DNA from: Paraspadella gotoi
Lineage: Eukaryota > Chaetognatha
NCBI GenBank assembly: GCA_051294375.1
Contig: CM119270.1
Coordinates: 17,420,893 to 17,484,892, forward strand
Direction: 5' to 3'
DNA: 64,000 bases
Both the position numbers and the translations under genes were made by a program. Under the pieces are notes generated by a model that searched no databases, was not told the origin of the DNA, and was given only the letters and a program-made list of their open reading frames with translations. This document shows, piece after piece, positions 11,065-21,278 of this stretch (position 1 is its first letter; every line of letters starts with the position of its first letter).

Positions 11065-12778
11065 CATTGGGCAAGCTCCACGGTGACGAGATGGAGACTT
11101 CAAAGGCACAAATCTGGATTCAATGTCATCAAGTTAAGAGATGAAAGATGATATCAAGGGTGATGTTTATGAACGTCTTAAACCAAGTGCTGGCCGACTT
11201 GACGAAAGTCAAAGAAACAAATTACGGAGGAAAAGCAACAATTGATCAAGAATTGACAAACCAAATGAACAAAATCGACGCCAATGTCGACAAATTGTCC
11301 AACGAAGTCACGATGGAGACTAATCAGATTGACACAAACCTGGGAATGTCCACAAGTGTCTACAATGAAACCGAGGAAATCCAAACAGAGATGATGAGTT
11401 TGAAGATGCTTGTTGTCCAGAGACCAACGAATTGGATGAATCCTCCAGGAAGATCAATGAGACCTATAGAAAAGACAAATGAGTTGACAGACCATCCAAA
11501 ACCAACAAACATTTAACAAAACAGATCCATCAATGAATCATTGCAGAAACTGAGCAAAAAAGTTGACAATGAAACCGTCAGATTGACAAAGACCTGATCA
11601 ACTTGGACGAGTAGTCAAGATGGAAACAAATGAGGTCAACACAGCGATATCAAATCTGACGACAAAACTTAATGAAGAGTTCGAGAAGTTGATGATTCTC
11701 TTAACAGCATCAATGATACAATGAGGAAGGTCCAAACATAGTGGAAAACTTAATTTGGTTCATCAGGAAGTCATTAATAGGACGGATGATATAGGCAGAG
11801 GTTTGAGGGCTCAAGAAAGCAAGCTGATAAACGAAACAAATGAAATTGATGAAAATTTGGGCAGTTTTCTAACAAACTTCAGCAAGGAGACCTTAGATAT
11901 AGACCTTGCTTTATCAAAGCTGAACAATAAAACTTCTATATACAACAATCAGGTTCGAGCTAAACTAGACACTTTGGATAGTAGTATAGATTTGAAAAGT
12001 GAAAACATTTCTGAAGTTATTTCAGCTGCCGAAGAAAAGATTTTACAGGAAACAAATAATATACAGTCTAACATTACAACTGTGCAAGACGAAGTAGATT
12101 CCAAGGCAAGGATTCTGGCTGACCATCTCGTAGATTTGAATAAAACTATAAAAGAGGAAACAAAAGAAATAGATGATGCCATTGAAAAATTAGATATGGC
12201 CATCCTCAACCAGACCGGTGAGATAAATACGGGATTTTTGGGCATCAAGTCTAACATATCGCAGCAAGTTTCTGAATTGGACTCAGCGGTCTCGATGCTG
12301 CAACAATCCTTGACAAACGAAACCAATGACATTGACGCCGTATTGACTCTGGTGAACAAGCAGCTCATTAATGCTTCGATTGAGAGGGACCAAGGATTCC
12401 CAAAACTATTGGATCAAATAAAAAATGAGACGGATGAAATAGATGGGAATCTCGTCACCTTGACATCAAACTTGGCGCTCTCGACCAATGAATTGAATTC
12501 TTCCATCAACAAATTGGGCAACAAATTAGGCAGCGGAAATGATGACACTGATCTTCTAAAAAACTTGACTGATATTATGAATGTGGGATTCTCGCAAAAT
12601 CTGGAGAAGATTGAAAACGAAACCAACGAGATTGATACAAAGATTTCCGGAGTCTCGAACCTTGTCTCGTCTCGTTATGATGGGACATTGAAAGCGATTT
12701 CCGAAATGTCAGGCAATGTTCAACTCAATCAAATCTTCAAAAATTCCTTTGATCAGGAAATTATAAACATGCATCAAG
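11065..12778 (+). CDS. Type II membrane protein: exon 2, ectodomain of 18-residue coiled-coil repeats
   Basis: The acceptor is CTATTTCAG and the donor CATCAAG|GTAAGG (phase 1). The translation, using the intact captured copies where this one is damaged, divides into 18-residue units from just outside the membrane to the exon end. The typical unit is NETNEIDENLGSFLTNFS: hydrophobic at positions 6, 10, 13 and 17, Thr at 3. There are about 31 units, with one 10-residue irregularity near the C-terminal end. Eighteen residues make exactly five helical turns, so a straight stalk with little supercoil is expected. About nine units carry an N-x-T/S sequon at positions 1-3. From 11755 on the frame is open; 11065-11754 carries about twenty small indels or substitutions that break it, absent from the copy at 21279-22574. 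Either this allele is decaying or the assembly is unpolished here. Confidence 0.6.
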
Positions 12779-12879
12779 GTAAGGGGGAAGTGAGGCACAA
12801 GAAAATAATAACTGTAATAAATTACTTTAAACTTTAAACTTTAAATCACTTTAGGCAGTGGCAAAAAGTCTGAATCTGG

Positions 12880-12985
12880 GCAGGTTAAGCATTCCTTTCC
12901 ACTCAACTGCTAAGTGGGCTAAAATCCAGAACCTTTGGCTTGGGTAGCTAATGACTAGCCTCCCATGCCATCCATCAAGAAATTT
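12880..12985 (-). repeat. SINE-like repeat B, partial
   Basis: On the minus strand it reads CATGGGAGGCTAGTCATTAG then AAGGTTCTGGATTTTAGCCC, matching the head of the repeat at 34845-34995. Diverged and truncated. Confidence 0.35.
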
Positions 12986-12989
12986 CAGT

Positions 12990-13290
12990 GACCGTGGTGT
13001 TCAAATTACGACAATTTACCAATTTATCCCACTAGACTATGTGGATAAGGCGCTACGTGGGCTGAAGATGACTGTCCGTAACTTCTATAACCCCCTCTAG
13101 CAGCCATGGAACGGGTCCCTGGGCTTGGAACCAGGCTTGAGAGTTTGCCATGCCCCCAAGGCGGCTTACGGCCGTCCTCACGCTTCCCGCAGGGTAGGTA
13201 CCGGGTTGGGATTGAACCCGGTACCTAGTGGTCATGAGCTGATGGCTTTACTCAATGAGCCACCGGGTCACAACTGAAAGTGTCATGATT
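12990..13290 (-). mobile_element. tRNA-derived SINE A, minus copy
   Basis: On the minus strand the head reads CCCGGTGGCTCATTGAGTAA (A-box-like) followed about 30 nt later by GGGTTCAATCCC (B-box-like), as expected for an internal pol III promoter. A body of about 200 bp follows, containing AGCGTGAGGACGGCCGTAAG. A near-identical plus copy lies at 19605-19890. Confidence 0.6.
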
Positions 13291-13319
13291 CTAGGCGGGG
13301 TGAACCTAGGCAATTCCCG

Positions 13320-13805
13320 ACTACAACTATATTATGTCAGTTGACCAAATTATGCCAGTTGACCAAATAATGCAAGTTGATAAAATTCTGGAAGTTGATT
13401 AAATTATGCGAGTTGATCAAATTATGCAAGTTGACCAAATTATGCCGGTTGCCAATTTATGCCAGTTGATGTAATTATGTCAGTTTACCAAATTAAGCAA
13501 GTTAACCAAATTATGCCAGTTAACCAATTCATGCCAGTTGACCAAATTTCGAAACTTGACCGAATTACATCAGTTGACCATATTATACTAATTGACCAAA
13601 TTATGCCTGTTGACCAAATTATGCTAGATGACCAAATTATGTCAATTGACCAAAATTATGCCATTTGATTTAATTATGCAAGTTGATTAAATTATGAAAG
13701 TTGACCAAATTATGCAAGTTTGTATTGGCACAGCTACTGGTAATGATTGATAGATCAATTGATAAATAGATTTTTTCATAGATTTATTGAGAAGTCTGTT
13801 ATGAT
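13320..13805 (-). repeat. 18-bp minisatellite plus end of a Helentron-like element
   Basis: About twenty imperfect tandem units of 18 bp (on the minus strand CATAATTTGGTCAACTTG). They are followed by the conserved segment containing TTGATCTATCAATCATTACC that lies next to the minisatellite in the other family copies. The same array in opposite orientation is at 19195-19560. The join to the pol remnant at about 13806 is abrupt. Confidence 0.65.
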
Positions 13806-15090
13806 TCATCTGCACGGAGATTGTCGAGGATTCGCGCGCGGGCCGCGGCGTCGACGTCAGTTGTTGGGACCGGAAGTAGCTCTCCAGGGAGCATCAGAGT
13901 CTTGCTCAGTGTTAGCTCTGCGGGGAGGCGTCCGAATCTTCTCGCGGAGTTGCAGGAGGCTTAATAGAGTCCATGGAGCTGTGCCAGCCAGTTATGTCCG
14001 GCGGCGTCGCAGCGGCGCGCAGGGCTGCCTTTAGCGTCCGATGAAGGCGCTCGACCATCCCGTGGATTGGGAGTGGTAGGCGGTCGTCGTGGAAGGGTCG
14101 AAGCCAACTACCGCCGCCACTTGGCGCCACAATTCTGATGTGAATTGGGCGCCATGATCGGTGCGTGACAACGGAGGGGACACCGAAGCGAGAGACCCAG
14201 TTTTGCAAGAAGGCGGCGGCGACGGAGGCGGCGGAGGTGTCACGAAGTGGCGCCGCTTCCGGCCAGCGCGTGAAGTGGTCAATCATCGTCAGAAGATGAG
14301 TATGACCAGAGACGGCTGGCAGCGGTCCCACCAGGTCGATATGGACGTGAGCGAAACGTTTGGCTGGTGGTTCGAATTTCTGGAGCAGCGCGCGGAACGT
14401 GGCACTGCGTCTTGGCGCGCTGACAAGTGTCGCATGACCCTGCCCATCGTGCGATGTCGATGGGCTGATGGCCATACAAAGCGCATCGTCACGAGCTTTT
14501 TAGACGCGCGAACTCCCGGGTGGGCGATGCCATAGGTGGCATCAAAAATGCGCCGGCGCCATGATGCCGGAACGAGTGGGCATGCCCGGGAGCCGGAGAT
14601 GTCCAAATGAGTGTCGTGTTGCTGATCAGGAATATTTTAAGTCGGAGCGCCGTATGAGGTCATATGAGGAGCCGTTGGACATCATCGTCAGTGGCTTGAT
14701 CAGCCACCATTGCCTCGAAGTTGACTTGGAGGGCGCCGACGGGTTGACGGTGCGGCATGTCCTCACACTCTTTTTGCGGCATTCAAGTTCGCTTCAGGTT
14801 GATCTGTAGGGATAGTCGACGGTGGTGGCGCTGGCGGAGGAGTTGGCGGGTGGGATAGGGTGTCGGCGACGACGTTCGCCTTTCAGGCAATATGACAGAT
14901 GTCGCCAGTATATTCAGCAATGCCTGCCAGTAGATAGGTTTTGCCTCATGGTGTGAGGTTCAGCCTTTTTCCGTAGCGCTGGCACAAGCGAGATATGGTC
15001 GCTAAAGAGCGTGAAGCGTGAAGCGTAAGGGCGGAAATGGCGAATCGAGGCATGGGCAGCGAGAAGTTCCGTGTCGAAGGGCGGCCATTT
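13806..15090 (-). pseudogene. Ty3/gypsy integrase and RNase H remnant, left arm
   Basis: Minus-strand copy of the sequence at about 23420-24707. It encodes the zinc-binding HPG/CDTC region and a DDE integrase core (DLVGPLP, then TDHG with Asp lost to a small indel, then an ERLHRTLKAAL block). Several frameshifts break the frame (near 14050, 14160 and 14400). It shares with the right arm the TGA codons in the RNase H region. It lacks the last roughly 180 bp present on the right, being joined directly to the Helentron-like element. GC-rich relative to its surroundings. Confidence 0.75.
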
Positions 15091-15735
15091 TCATTGATTG
15101 GGTTTCAGCAGCTTTGAATGAAAACCCAGGGGCTGCCATTGGCCGTCGACAAGCTGTTCGAGGACGGCGCCGACGGCGATGTCAGAGGCGTCGACAGTAA
15201 GAGCGAGAGGAGCTCCGTCTATAGGGTGGACAGCATTGTGGAGTCGGCAAGAGCATCCTTGATTGCCTGGAAAGCGGACGTCTTGCGGGGCCGCCCATTT
15301 TAGCGCGCGCGGTTTTCCGCGGAGAACTTCAAGAAGGGGGTCGAGATGATGTGCGGCATGGGGCACGAATCGGCGGTAGTAGTTGAAGACCCCAAGAAAA
15401 CGTTGAAGTTCTTTGACGGTGGTGGGCGTGGCCATCTCGCGTAGCGCCTCTACCTTTGACGGAAGGGGGTGGACGCCGTCTTTGTCGACGTTGTAGCCGA
15501 GGAAATCCAGGCTGGAGGCGCCGAAAACGCATTTAGCGCGGTTAACGATGAGGCCATTGTCGGCAAGCGCGTTGAGACGCGCTTGAGATCCTCTTGATGT
15601 TCTTCGTGTGAGTGGGATGCCACAAGCAGGTCATCCAAGTAGACAAAGACATGGGGAATGCCACTCAGGACTTGATCCATCATGCATTGGAAATCCTGAC
15701 CGGCGTTTTTCAACCCAAAATGGCTGTCAGATTGG
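15091..15735 (-). pseudogene. Ty3/gypsy reverse transcriptase/RNase H fragment, left arm
   Basis: The minus strand encodes the C-terminal half of the RT, starting at the FGLKNAGQDFQ region, with the catalytic YLDDLLVAS (YLDD variant of YxDD), then FLGYNVDKDG, the connection and the start of RNase H with LTVDASDIAVGAVL. It ends at the in-frame TGA shared with the right arm. One or more indels split the frame near 15270 and 15580. The N-terminal RT, protease and nucleocapsid are absent. Confidence 0.8.
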
Positions 15736-15789
15736 AGGCGTTACGTGTGGTCACTGGCATCGTACTCGTTTCTTCTTCGTCGGCGGGAT

Positions 15790-16035
15790 CGTTGGGCGAT
15801 GCGAGGGTCGTGATCCAGCAGCGAACTTGGAGTGATGGGAGTCAAGTACGGGCGGGACAATTGTAGTCAAAGACAAGTATCAGGTTCCCGTGAAGGGATT
15901 CGCGGACCGGGTTTGTATTGAAAACGAAATGTTCGATTTGATTTGAGGCATCGTGGTGTGAGTAAAGAGAGTTATTTGGTCACGATAGACCTGTACGTTC
16001 GCGTTTTATTACTGATTTGAAAATTCTATGAAAAG
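15790..16035. other. Segment unique to the left arm
   Basis: About 245 bp with no counterpart in the right arm, where the same place holds a second copy of the element leader. It is flanked on one side by the gag-start remnant (CCTCCAATCTGACAG on the minus strand) and on the other by leader sequence running into the captured exon. I do not recognise its origin. Confidence 0.5.
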
Positions 16036-16074
16036 TATGTCGAATTTAATTTAAAATATTTGTTTTGAAGAGTT

Positions 16075-17366
16075 GTCATTGGTTTCGTTTGTCAAGGATT
16101 GTTTGCAGCATCGAGACCGCTGAGTCCAATTCAGAAACTTGCTGCGATATGTTAGACTTGATGCCCAAAAATCCCGTATTTATCTCACCGGTCTGGTTGA
16201 GGATGGCCATATCTCATTTTTCAATGGCATCATCTATTTCTTTTGTTTCCTCTTTTATAGTTTTATTCAAATCTACGAGATGGTCAGCCAGAATCCTTGC
16301 CTTGGAATCTACTTCGTCTTGCACAGTTGTAATGTTAGACTGTATATTATTTGTTTCCTGTAAAATATTTTCTTCGGCAGCTGAAATAACTTCAAAATGT
16401 TTTCACTTTTTCAAATCTATACTTCTATCCAAAGTGTCCAGTTTAGCTCGAACCTGATTGTTGTATATAGAAGTTTTATTGTTCAGCTTTGATAAAGCAA
16501 GGTCTATATCTAAGGTCTCCTTGCTGAAGTTTGTTAGAAGACTGCCCAAAATTTTCATCAATTTCATTTGTTTCGTTTATCAGCTTGCTTTCTTGAGCCT
16601 CAAACCTCTGCCTATATCATCCATCCTTTTAATGACTTCCTGATGAACCAAATTAAGTTTTCCATCTATTTTTGTTGACCTTTCATCAATTGTATCATTG
16701 ATGCTGTTAAGAAAATCATCAACTTCTCTGAACTCTTCATTAAGTTTTGTCGTCAGATTTGATATCGCTGTGTTGACCTCATTTGTTTCCATCTTGACTA
16801 CTCCATCCAAGTTGATCAGGTCTTTGTCAATCTTGACGGTTTCATTGTCAACTTTTTTGCTCAGTTTCTGCAATGATTCATTGATGGCATCCGTTTATTC
16901 AATAGCTCTTGTCTGGTCTTTGTGATGGTCTGGTCCAACTCATTTGTCTTTTCTATCAAGGTCTCATTGATCTTCCTGGAGGATTCATCCAACTCGTTGG
17001 TCTCATGGACAACAAGCATCTTCAAACTCATCATCTCTGTTTGGATTTCCTCGGTTTCATTGTAGACCAACTTGTGGACATTCCCCAGGTTTGTGTCAAT
17101 CTGATTAGTCTCCATCGTGACTTCGTTGGACAATTTGTCGACATTGGCGTCGATTTTGTTCATTTGGTTTGTCAATTCTTGACTCAATTTTGCTTTTCCT
17201 CCGTAATTTGTTTTTTGACTTTCGTCAAGTCGGCCAGCACTTGGTTTAAGACGTTCATAACATCACCCTTGATATCATCTTTCATCTCTTTAACTTTGAC
17301 TGACATTGAATCCAGATTTGTGCCTTTGAAGTCTCCATCCTCGTCACCGTGGAGCTTGCCCAATCG
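16075..17366 (-). pseudogene. Captured copy of stalk exon 2, left arm
   Basis: Minus-strand copy of exon 2 from its first base to the NETND of unit 24, preceded by the last 24 bp of the native intron (ending CTATTTCAG). It shares with the right-arm copy a TTA-to-TGA change (stop after DAIEK) and the same small insertion near GAAAATTTTGGGCAG, neither of which is in the native exon. It also has its own indels (for example near 16893). It therefore descends from the same capture event as the right copy. Confidence 0.8.
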
Positions 17367-17394
17367 CTGAAATAGAAAGTATCATTAATGAATG

Positions 17395-17740
17395 TAATAT
17401 ATGGATCCATTGGGATTCCTCCCAACAGGATTCCTCCCACACGGGATTCCTCCCACACGGGTTTCCTCCCACACGGGATTCCTGCCAATGGAATTACTCC
17501 CACACGGGATTCCTCCCAAAGGAATTCCTCCCACGCGGGATTCCTCCCACACGGGGTTCCTCCCCATGGAATTCCTCCCACGCGGGATTCCTCCCACACG
17601 GGATTCCTCCCAACAGGATTCCTCCCACACGGTTTTCCTCCCACACGGGATTCCTCCCATGCGGGATTCCTCCCACACGGGATTCCTCCCACACAGAATT
17701 CCTCCCACGCGGGATTCCTCCCACAAGGGGCAACTCCGTT
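17395..17740 (-). repeat. 16-bp minisatellite (left arm)
   Basis: About 21 units of GTGGGAGGAATCCCGT (minus strand). It is open in all three frames and is translated from gag as a 16-residue repeat. It has one unit fewer than the right arm. Confidence 0.85.
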
Positions 17741-18008
17741 GAAGCGGTACTTGCGTCCGCTGAAGGAGATTCGTCCTTTCCGTGACCGCGGCGAGTTTGG
17801 TATTGATGTCGAATACCATTTGAAACAGTTTTTCGATTTGCATTTCGAGGGGCATCGCGGATGTCGAGGCGGCGGCGTCGTGGAATGCGTCGTCGCGGCC
17901 GGCGCTTTCAGATTGGGAGGCGTTACGCGTGGTCACCGGCATCGTCGTTTCTTCTTTTTCGGCAGGCGTTGGAGGGCGTGTGACGCTTGGGTGATGAGAA
18001 CGCGGCAT
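17741..18008 (-). pseudogene. gag N-terminus, left arm
   Basis: Starts MPRSHHPSVTRPPTPAEKEE, followed by TTMPVTTRNASQSESAG and a short helical segment (MQIEKLFQMVFDINTKLAAV), and then runs into the minisatellite. The capsid and zinc-knuckle part is missing. Same organisation as 20619-20890. Resembles the variable gag N-terminus of Ty3/gypsy elements; assignment rests on position between leader and pol. Confidence 0.6.
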
Positions 18009-18377
18009 TTAAAAAAAAATATTATTCACTTTGAAAAAATTATTTGCCTTGAAAAAGAAAGATATGATTCAATTTAAAAAAATATTTGTTTTGAAGAGTT
18101 GTATTGGCAAAAAACGATTCGAATCGAGAGAATTTGAGAGAGAAAAAAAAGAATTTGGCAAAAAACGCGTTAAAGTTTTCTTTTTGAGTCGATTTAAATT
18201 AAAAAATTAATTAAAAAAAATGGTTTGAATTAAAATTTGGTTCGGCGATAATCGCGCGGAGTTTGTTTCGATTTGTTGAGAAAGTAGTTTTCCTTTTTGT
18301 TTTTTGTTTTGTTTTTTTTTTTGTTTTTTGTTTCGTTTTGTTTCTTTTTTATATTTTTTCAAGTCGGGCTCACCACG

Positions 18378-18588
18378 TGTGGACGCAACAAGTTTCAGAG
18401 TAAGAATAATTTATTCTTCAACAACGTTATAAACAATAACAGTAAAAATGGTCAGATGCTTAAATCTATTACAATGGTATTTACAAGGGTCAACGTTTGA
18501 CCATAAATAAGTTGGGGGAATTGAGCGAGTTAAGGTTGGTAAGGTCATGTGGTTTGACCAGGTTGCGTGTTCTAGATGTTCGTCCACA
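18378..18588 (-). mobile_element. LTR of CsRn1-like element, left arm
   Basis: A 211-bp LTR bounded by TGTGGAC and GTCCACA in inverted orientation. On the minus strand a tRNA-Trp-like primer-binding site lies 2 bp inside. Identical in length to the LTR at 20039-20249, and the roughly 148 bp outside it is also shared between arms, so this is a duplication of the locus rather than a second insertion. Confidence 0.7.
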
Positions 18589-18732
18589 CTACCCCTATTT
18601 AGAGTCGGAATCTGCAATAAGCAGTTTCGATTAAAAACGTTTGAAAAAGACGCATCGTTAAAAAAAAACCAAACAAATTCTTACCTTTCTATCGTTGTTT
18701 TGAAATTGCTTATCCCATTCAGATTCTGTGAG

Positions 18733-19105
18733 GTTGAGCTGAGTTGGAATATCGATTCCTGAGCCGGCACGAACTACTAATAGAACCACGTCACCTTGAA
18801 ACAAGTTTGAGAAAATAATGATGGATTTGCCTACGATAATTAAGTGGTAATAAGCAAATCCGATGATAAATCATGGTAATTTTTCTGACTCTCAATTTGT
18901 GATTACAACANNNNNNNNNNNNNNNNNNNNNNNNNGAGCTGAGTTGGAATATCGATTCCTGAGCCGGCACGAACTACTAATAGAACCACGTCACCTTGAA
19001 ACAAGTTTGAGAAAATAATGATGGATTTGCCTACGATAATTAAGTGGTAATAAGCAAATCCGATGATAAATCATGGTAATTTTTCTGACTCTCAATTTGT
19101 GATTA
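18733..19105. other. False gap: a 175-bp sequence repeated on both sides of 25 N
   Basis: The 175 bp before the gap (from GAGCTGAGTTGGAATATCGA to GATTACAACA) are repeated in the same orientation directly after it. This is what an unmerged contig overlap looks like. If so, the 25 N and one copy are not present in the genome. Confidence 0.75.
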
Positions 19106-19560
19106 CAACAAATCATAACAGACTTCTCAATAAATCTATGAAAAAATCTATTTATCAATTGATCTATCAATCATTACCAGTAGCTGTGCCAATACAAACT
19201 TGCATAATTTGGTCAACTTTCATAATTTAATCAACTTGCATAATTAAATCAAATGGCATAATTTTGGTCAATTGTAACAATAATTTGGTGCAATTAGTAT
19301 AATATGGTCAACTGATGTAATTCGGTCAAGTTTCGAAATTTGGTCAACTGGCATGAATTGGTTAACTGGCATAATTTGGTTAACTTGCTTAATTTGGTAA
19401 ACTGACATAATTACATCAACTGGCATAAATTGGCAACCGGCATAATTTGGTCAACTTGCATAATTTGATCAACTCGCATAATTTAATCAACTTCCAGAAT
19501 TTTATCAACTTGCATTATTTGGTCAACTGGCATAATTTGGTCAACTGACATAATATAGTT
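18985..19560 (+). mobile_element. Helentron-like element end with 18-bp minisatellite, plus copy
   Basis: Starts ACAAGTTTGAGAAAATAATG, has a ten-base stem TCGGATTTGC...GCAAATCCGA (written ATGGATTTGC here), then about 20 units of CATAATTTGGTCAACTTG. Reverse-complement partner of 13320-13805. Confidence 0.55.
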
Positions 19561-19604
19561 GTAGTCGGGAATTGCCTAGGTTCACCCCGCCTAGAATCAT
19601 GACA

Positions 19605-19890
19605 CTTTCAGTTGTGACCCGGTGGCTCATTGAGTAAAGCCATCAGCTCATGACCACTAGGTACGGGGTTCAATCCAACCCGGTACCTACCCTGCAGGGA
19701 AGCGTGAGGACGGCCGTAAGCCGCCTTGGGGGCATGGCAAACTCTCAAGCCTGGTTCCAAGCCAGGGACCCATTCCATGGCTGCTAGAGGGGTTATAGAA
19801 GTTACGGACAGTCATCTTCAGCCCACGTAGCGCCTTATCCACATAGTCTAGTGGGATAAATTGGTAAATTGTCGTAATTTGAACACCACG
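19605..19890 (+). mobile_element. tRNA-derived SINE A, plus copy
   Basis: Reads GACCCGGTGGCTCATTGAGT (A-box-like) and GGGTTCAATCC (B-box-like), then the same body as the minus copy at 12990-13290. It is truncated by the join to the LTR flank at about 19890. Confidence 0.6.
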
Positions 19891-20038
19891 GAACCTCACA
19901 GAATCTGAATGGGATAAGCAATTTCAAAACAACGATAGAAAGGTAAGAATTTGTTTGGTTTTTTTTTAACGATGCGTCTTTTTCAAACGTTTTTAATCGA
20001 AACTGCTTATTGCAGATTCCGACTCTAAATAGGGGTAG

Positions 20039-20249
20039 TGTGGACGAACATCTAGAACACGCAACCTTGGTCAAACCACATGACCTTACCAACCTTAACT
20101 CGCTCAATTCCCCCAACTTATTTATGGTCAAACGTTGACCCTTGTAAATACCATTGTAATAGATTTAGCATCTGACCATTTTTACTGTTATTGTTTATAA
20201 CGTTGTTGAAGAATAAATTATTCTTACTCTGAAACTTGTTGCGTCCACA
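20039..20249 (+). mobile_element. 5' LTR of CsRn1-like Ty3/gypsy element, right arm
   Basis: 211 bp from TGTGGACGAACA to GCGTCCACA, with seven-base terminal inverted repeats. It contains a TATTTAT box near 20118 and an AATAAA signal near 20212. No second LTR is found 3' of pol at 24888; the element is cut off there by a Helentron-like repeat. The roughly 150 bp upstream, including GAAAGGTAAG, is shared with the left arm. Confidence 0.7.
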
Positions 20250-20251
20250 CG

Positions 20252-20267
20252 TGGTGAGCCCGACTTG
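20252..20267 (+). promoter_or_regulatory. Primer-binding site, tRNA-Trp-like
   Basis: TGGTGAGCCCGACTTG lies 2 bp after the LTR. It matches the PBS complementary to the tRNA-Trp 3' end (TGGTGACCCCGACGTG) at 14 of 16 positions. tRNA-Trp priming is a feature of the CsRn1 clade of Ty3/gypsy elements. Confidence 0.6.
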
Positions 20268-20618
20268 AAAAAATATAAAAAAGAAACAAAACGAAACAAA
20301 AAACAAAAAAAAAACAAAACAAAAAACAAAAAGGAAAACTACTTCTCAACAAAATCGAAACAAACTCCGCGCGATTATCGCCGAACCAAATTTTTAATTC
20401 AAACCATTTTTTTTAATTAATTTTTTAATTTAAATCGACTCAAAAAGAAAACTTTAACGCGTTTTTTGCCAAATTCTTTTTTTTTCTCTCTCAAATTCTC
20501 TCGATTCGAATCGTTTTTTGCCAATACAACTCTTCAAAACAAATATTTTTTAAATTGAATCATATCTTTCTTTTTCAAGGCAAATAATTTTTTCAAAGTG
20601 AATAATATTTTTTTTTAA

Positions 20619-20890
20619 ATGCCGCGTTCTCATCACCCAAGCGTCACACGCCCTCCAACGCCTGCCGAAAAAGAAGAAACGACGATGCCGGTGACCACGC
20701 GTAACGCCTCCCAATCTGAAAGCGCCGGCCGCGACGACGCATTCCACGACGCCGCCGCCTCGACATCCGCGATGCCCCTCGAAATGCAAATCGAAAAACT
20801 GTTTCAAATGGTATTCGACATCAATACCAAACTCGCCGCGGTCACGGAAAGGACGAATCTCCCTTCAGCGGACGCAAGTACCGCTTCAAC
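20619..20890 (+). pseudogene. gag N-terminus, right arm, read-through into minisatellite
   Basis: The ATG at 20619 opens a 213-codon frame to 21260: about 88 residues of gag-like sequence (Pro/Ser/Thr-rich start, MPVTTRNASQSESAG, then the helical MQIEKLFQMVFDINTKLAAV), then the minisatellite as Trp/Gly/Arg-rich 16-residue repeats, and a stop in captured intron sequence. Capsid and nucleocapsid are missing, so it cannot act as a normal gag. Confidence 0.6.
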
Positions 20891-21238
20891 GGAGTTGCCC
20901 CCTTGTGGGAGGAATCCCGCGTGGGAGGAATTCTGTGTGGGAGGAATCCCGTGTGGGAGGAATCCCGCATGGGAGGAATCCCGTGTGGGAGGAAAACCGT
21001 GTGGGAGGAATCCCAAGTGGGAGGAATCCTGTTGGGAGGAATCCCGTGTGGGAGGAATCCCGCGTGGGAGGAATTCCATGGGGAGGAACCCCGTGTGGGA
21101 GGAATCCCGCGTGGGAGGAATTCCTTTGGGAGGAATCCCGTGTGGGAGTAATTCCATTGGCAGGAATCCCGTGTGGGAGGAAACCCGTGTGGGAGGAATC
21201 CCGTGTGGGAGGAATCCTGTTGGGAGGAATCCCAATGG
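20891..21238 (+). repeat. 16-bp minisatellite open in all three frames (right arm)
   Basis: About 22 units of GTGGGAGGAATCCCGT with variants. Because 16 is not a multiple of three, the frame rotates and the protein repeats every 48 bp as CGRNPVWEESRVGGIP. It sits exactly between gag and the captured intron end. Relative to the left arm there is one extra unit (AATCCCAAGTGGGAGG, near 21008). Confidence 0.85.
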
Positions 21239-21278
21239 ATCCATATATTACATTCATTAATGATACTTTCTATTTCAG

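Noticed and set aside
13320-13720. Regular 18-bp repeats resembling a CRISPR-type array
   Set aside because: Units are directly adjacent without unique spacers and the genome is eukaryotic; this is a minisatellite inside a transposon.
17388-18077. Plus-strand 229-codon frame rich in Pro/Thr/Ser/His (IPPTRDSSHTG repeats)
   Set aside because: Antisense reading of the 16-bp minisatellite and gag; open only because the repeat lacks stops on both strands.
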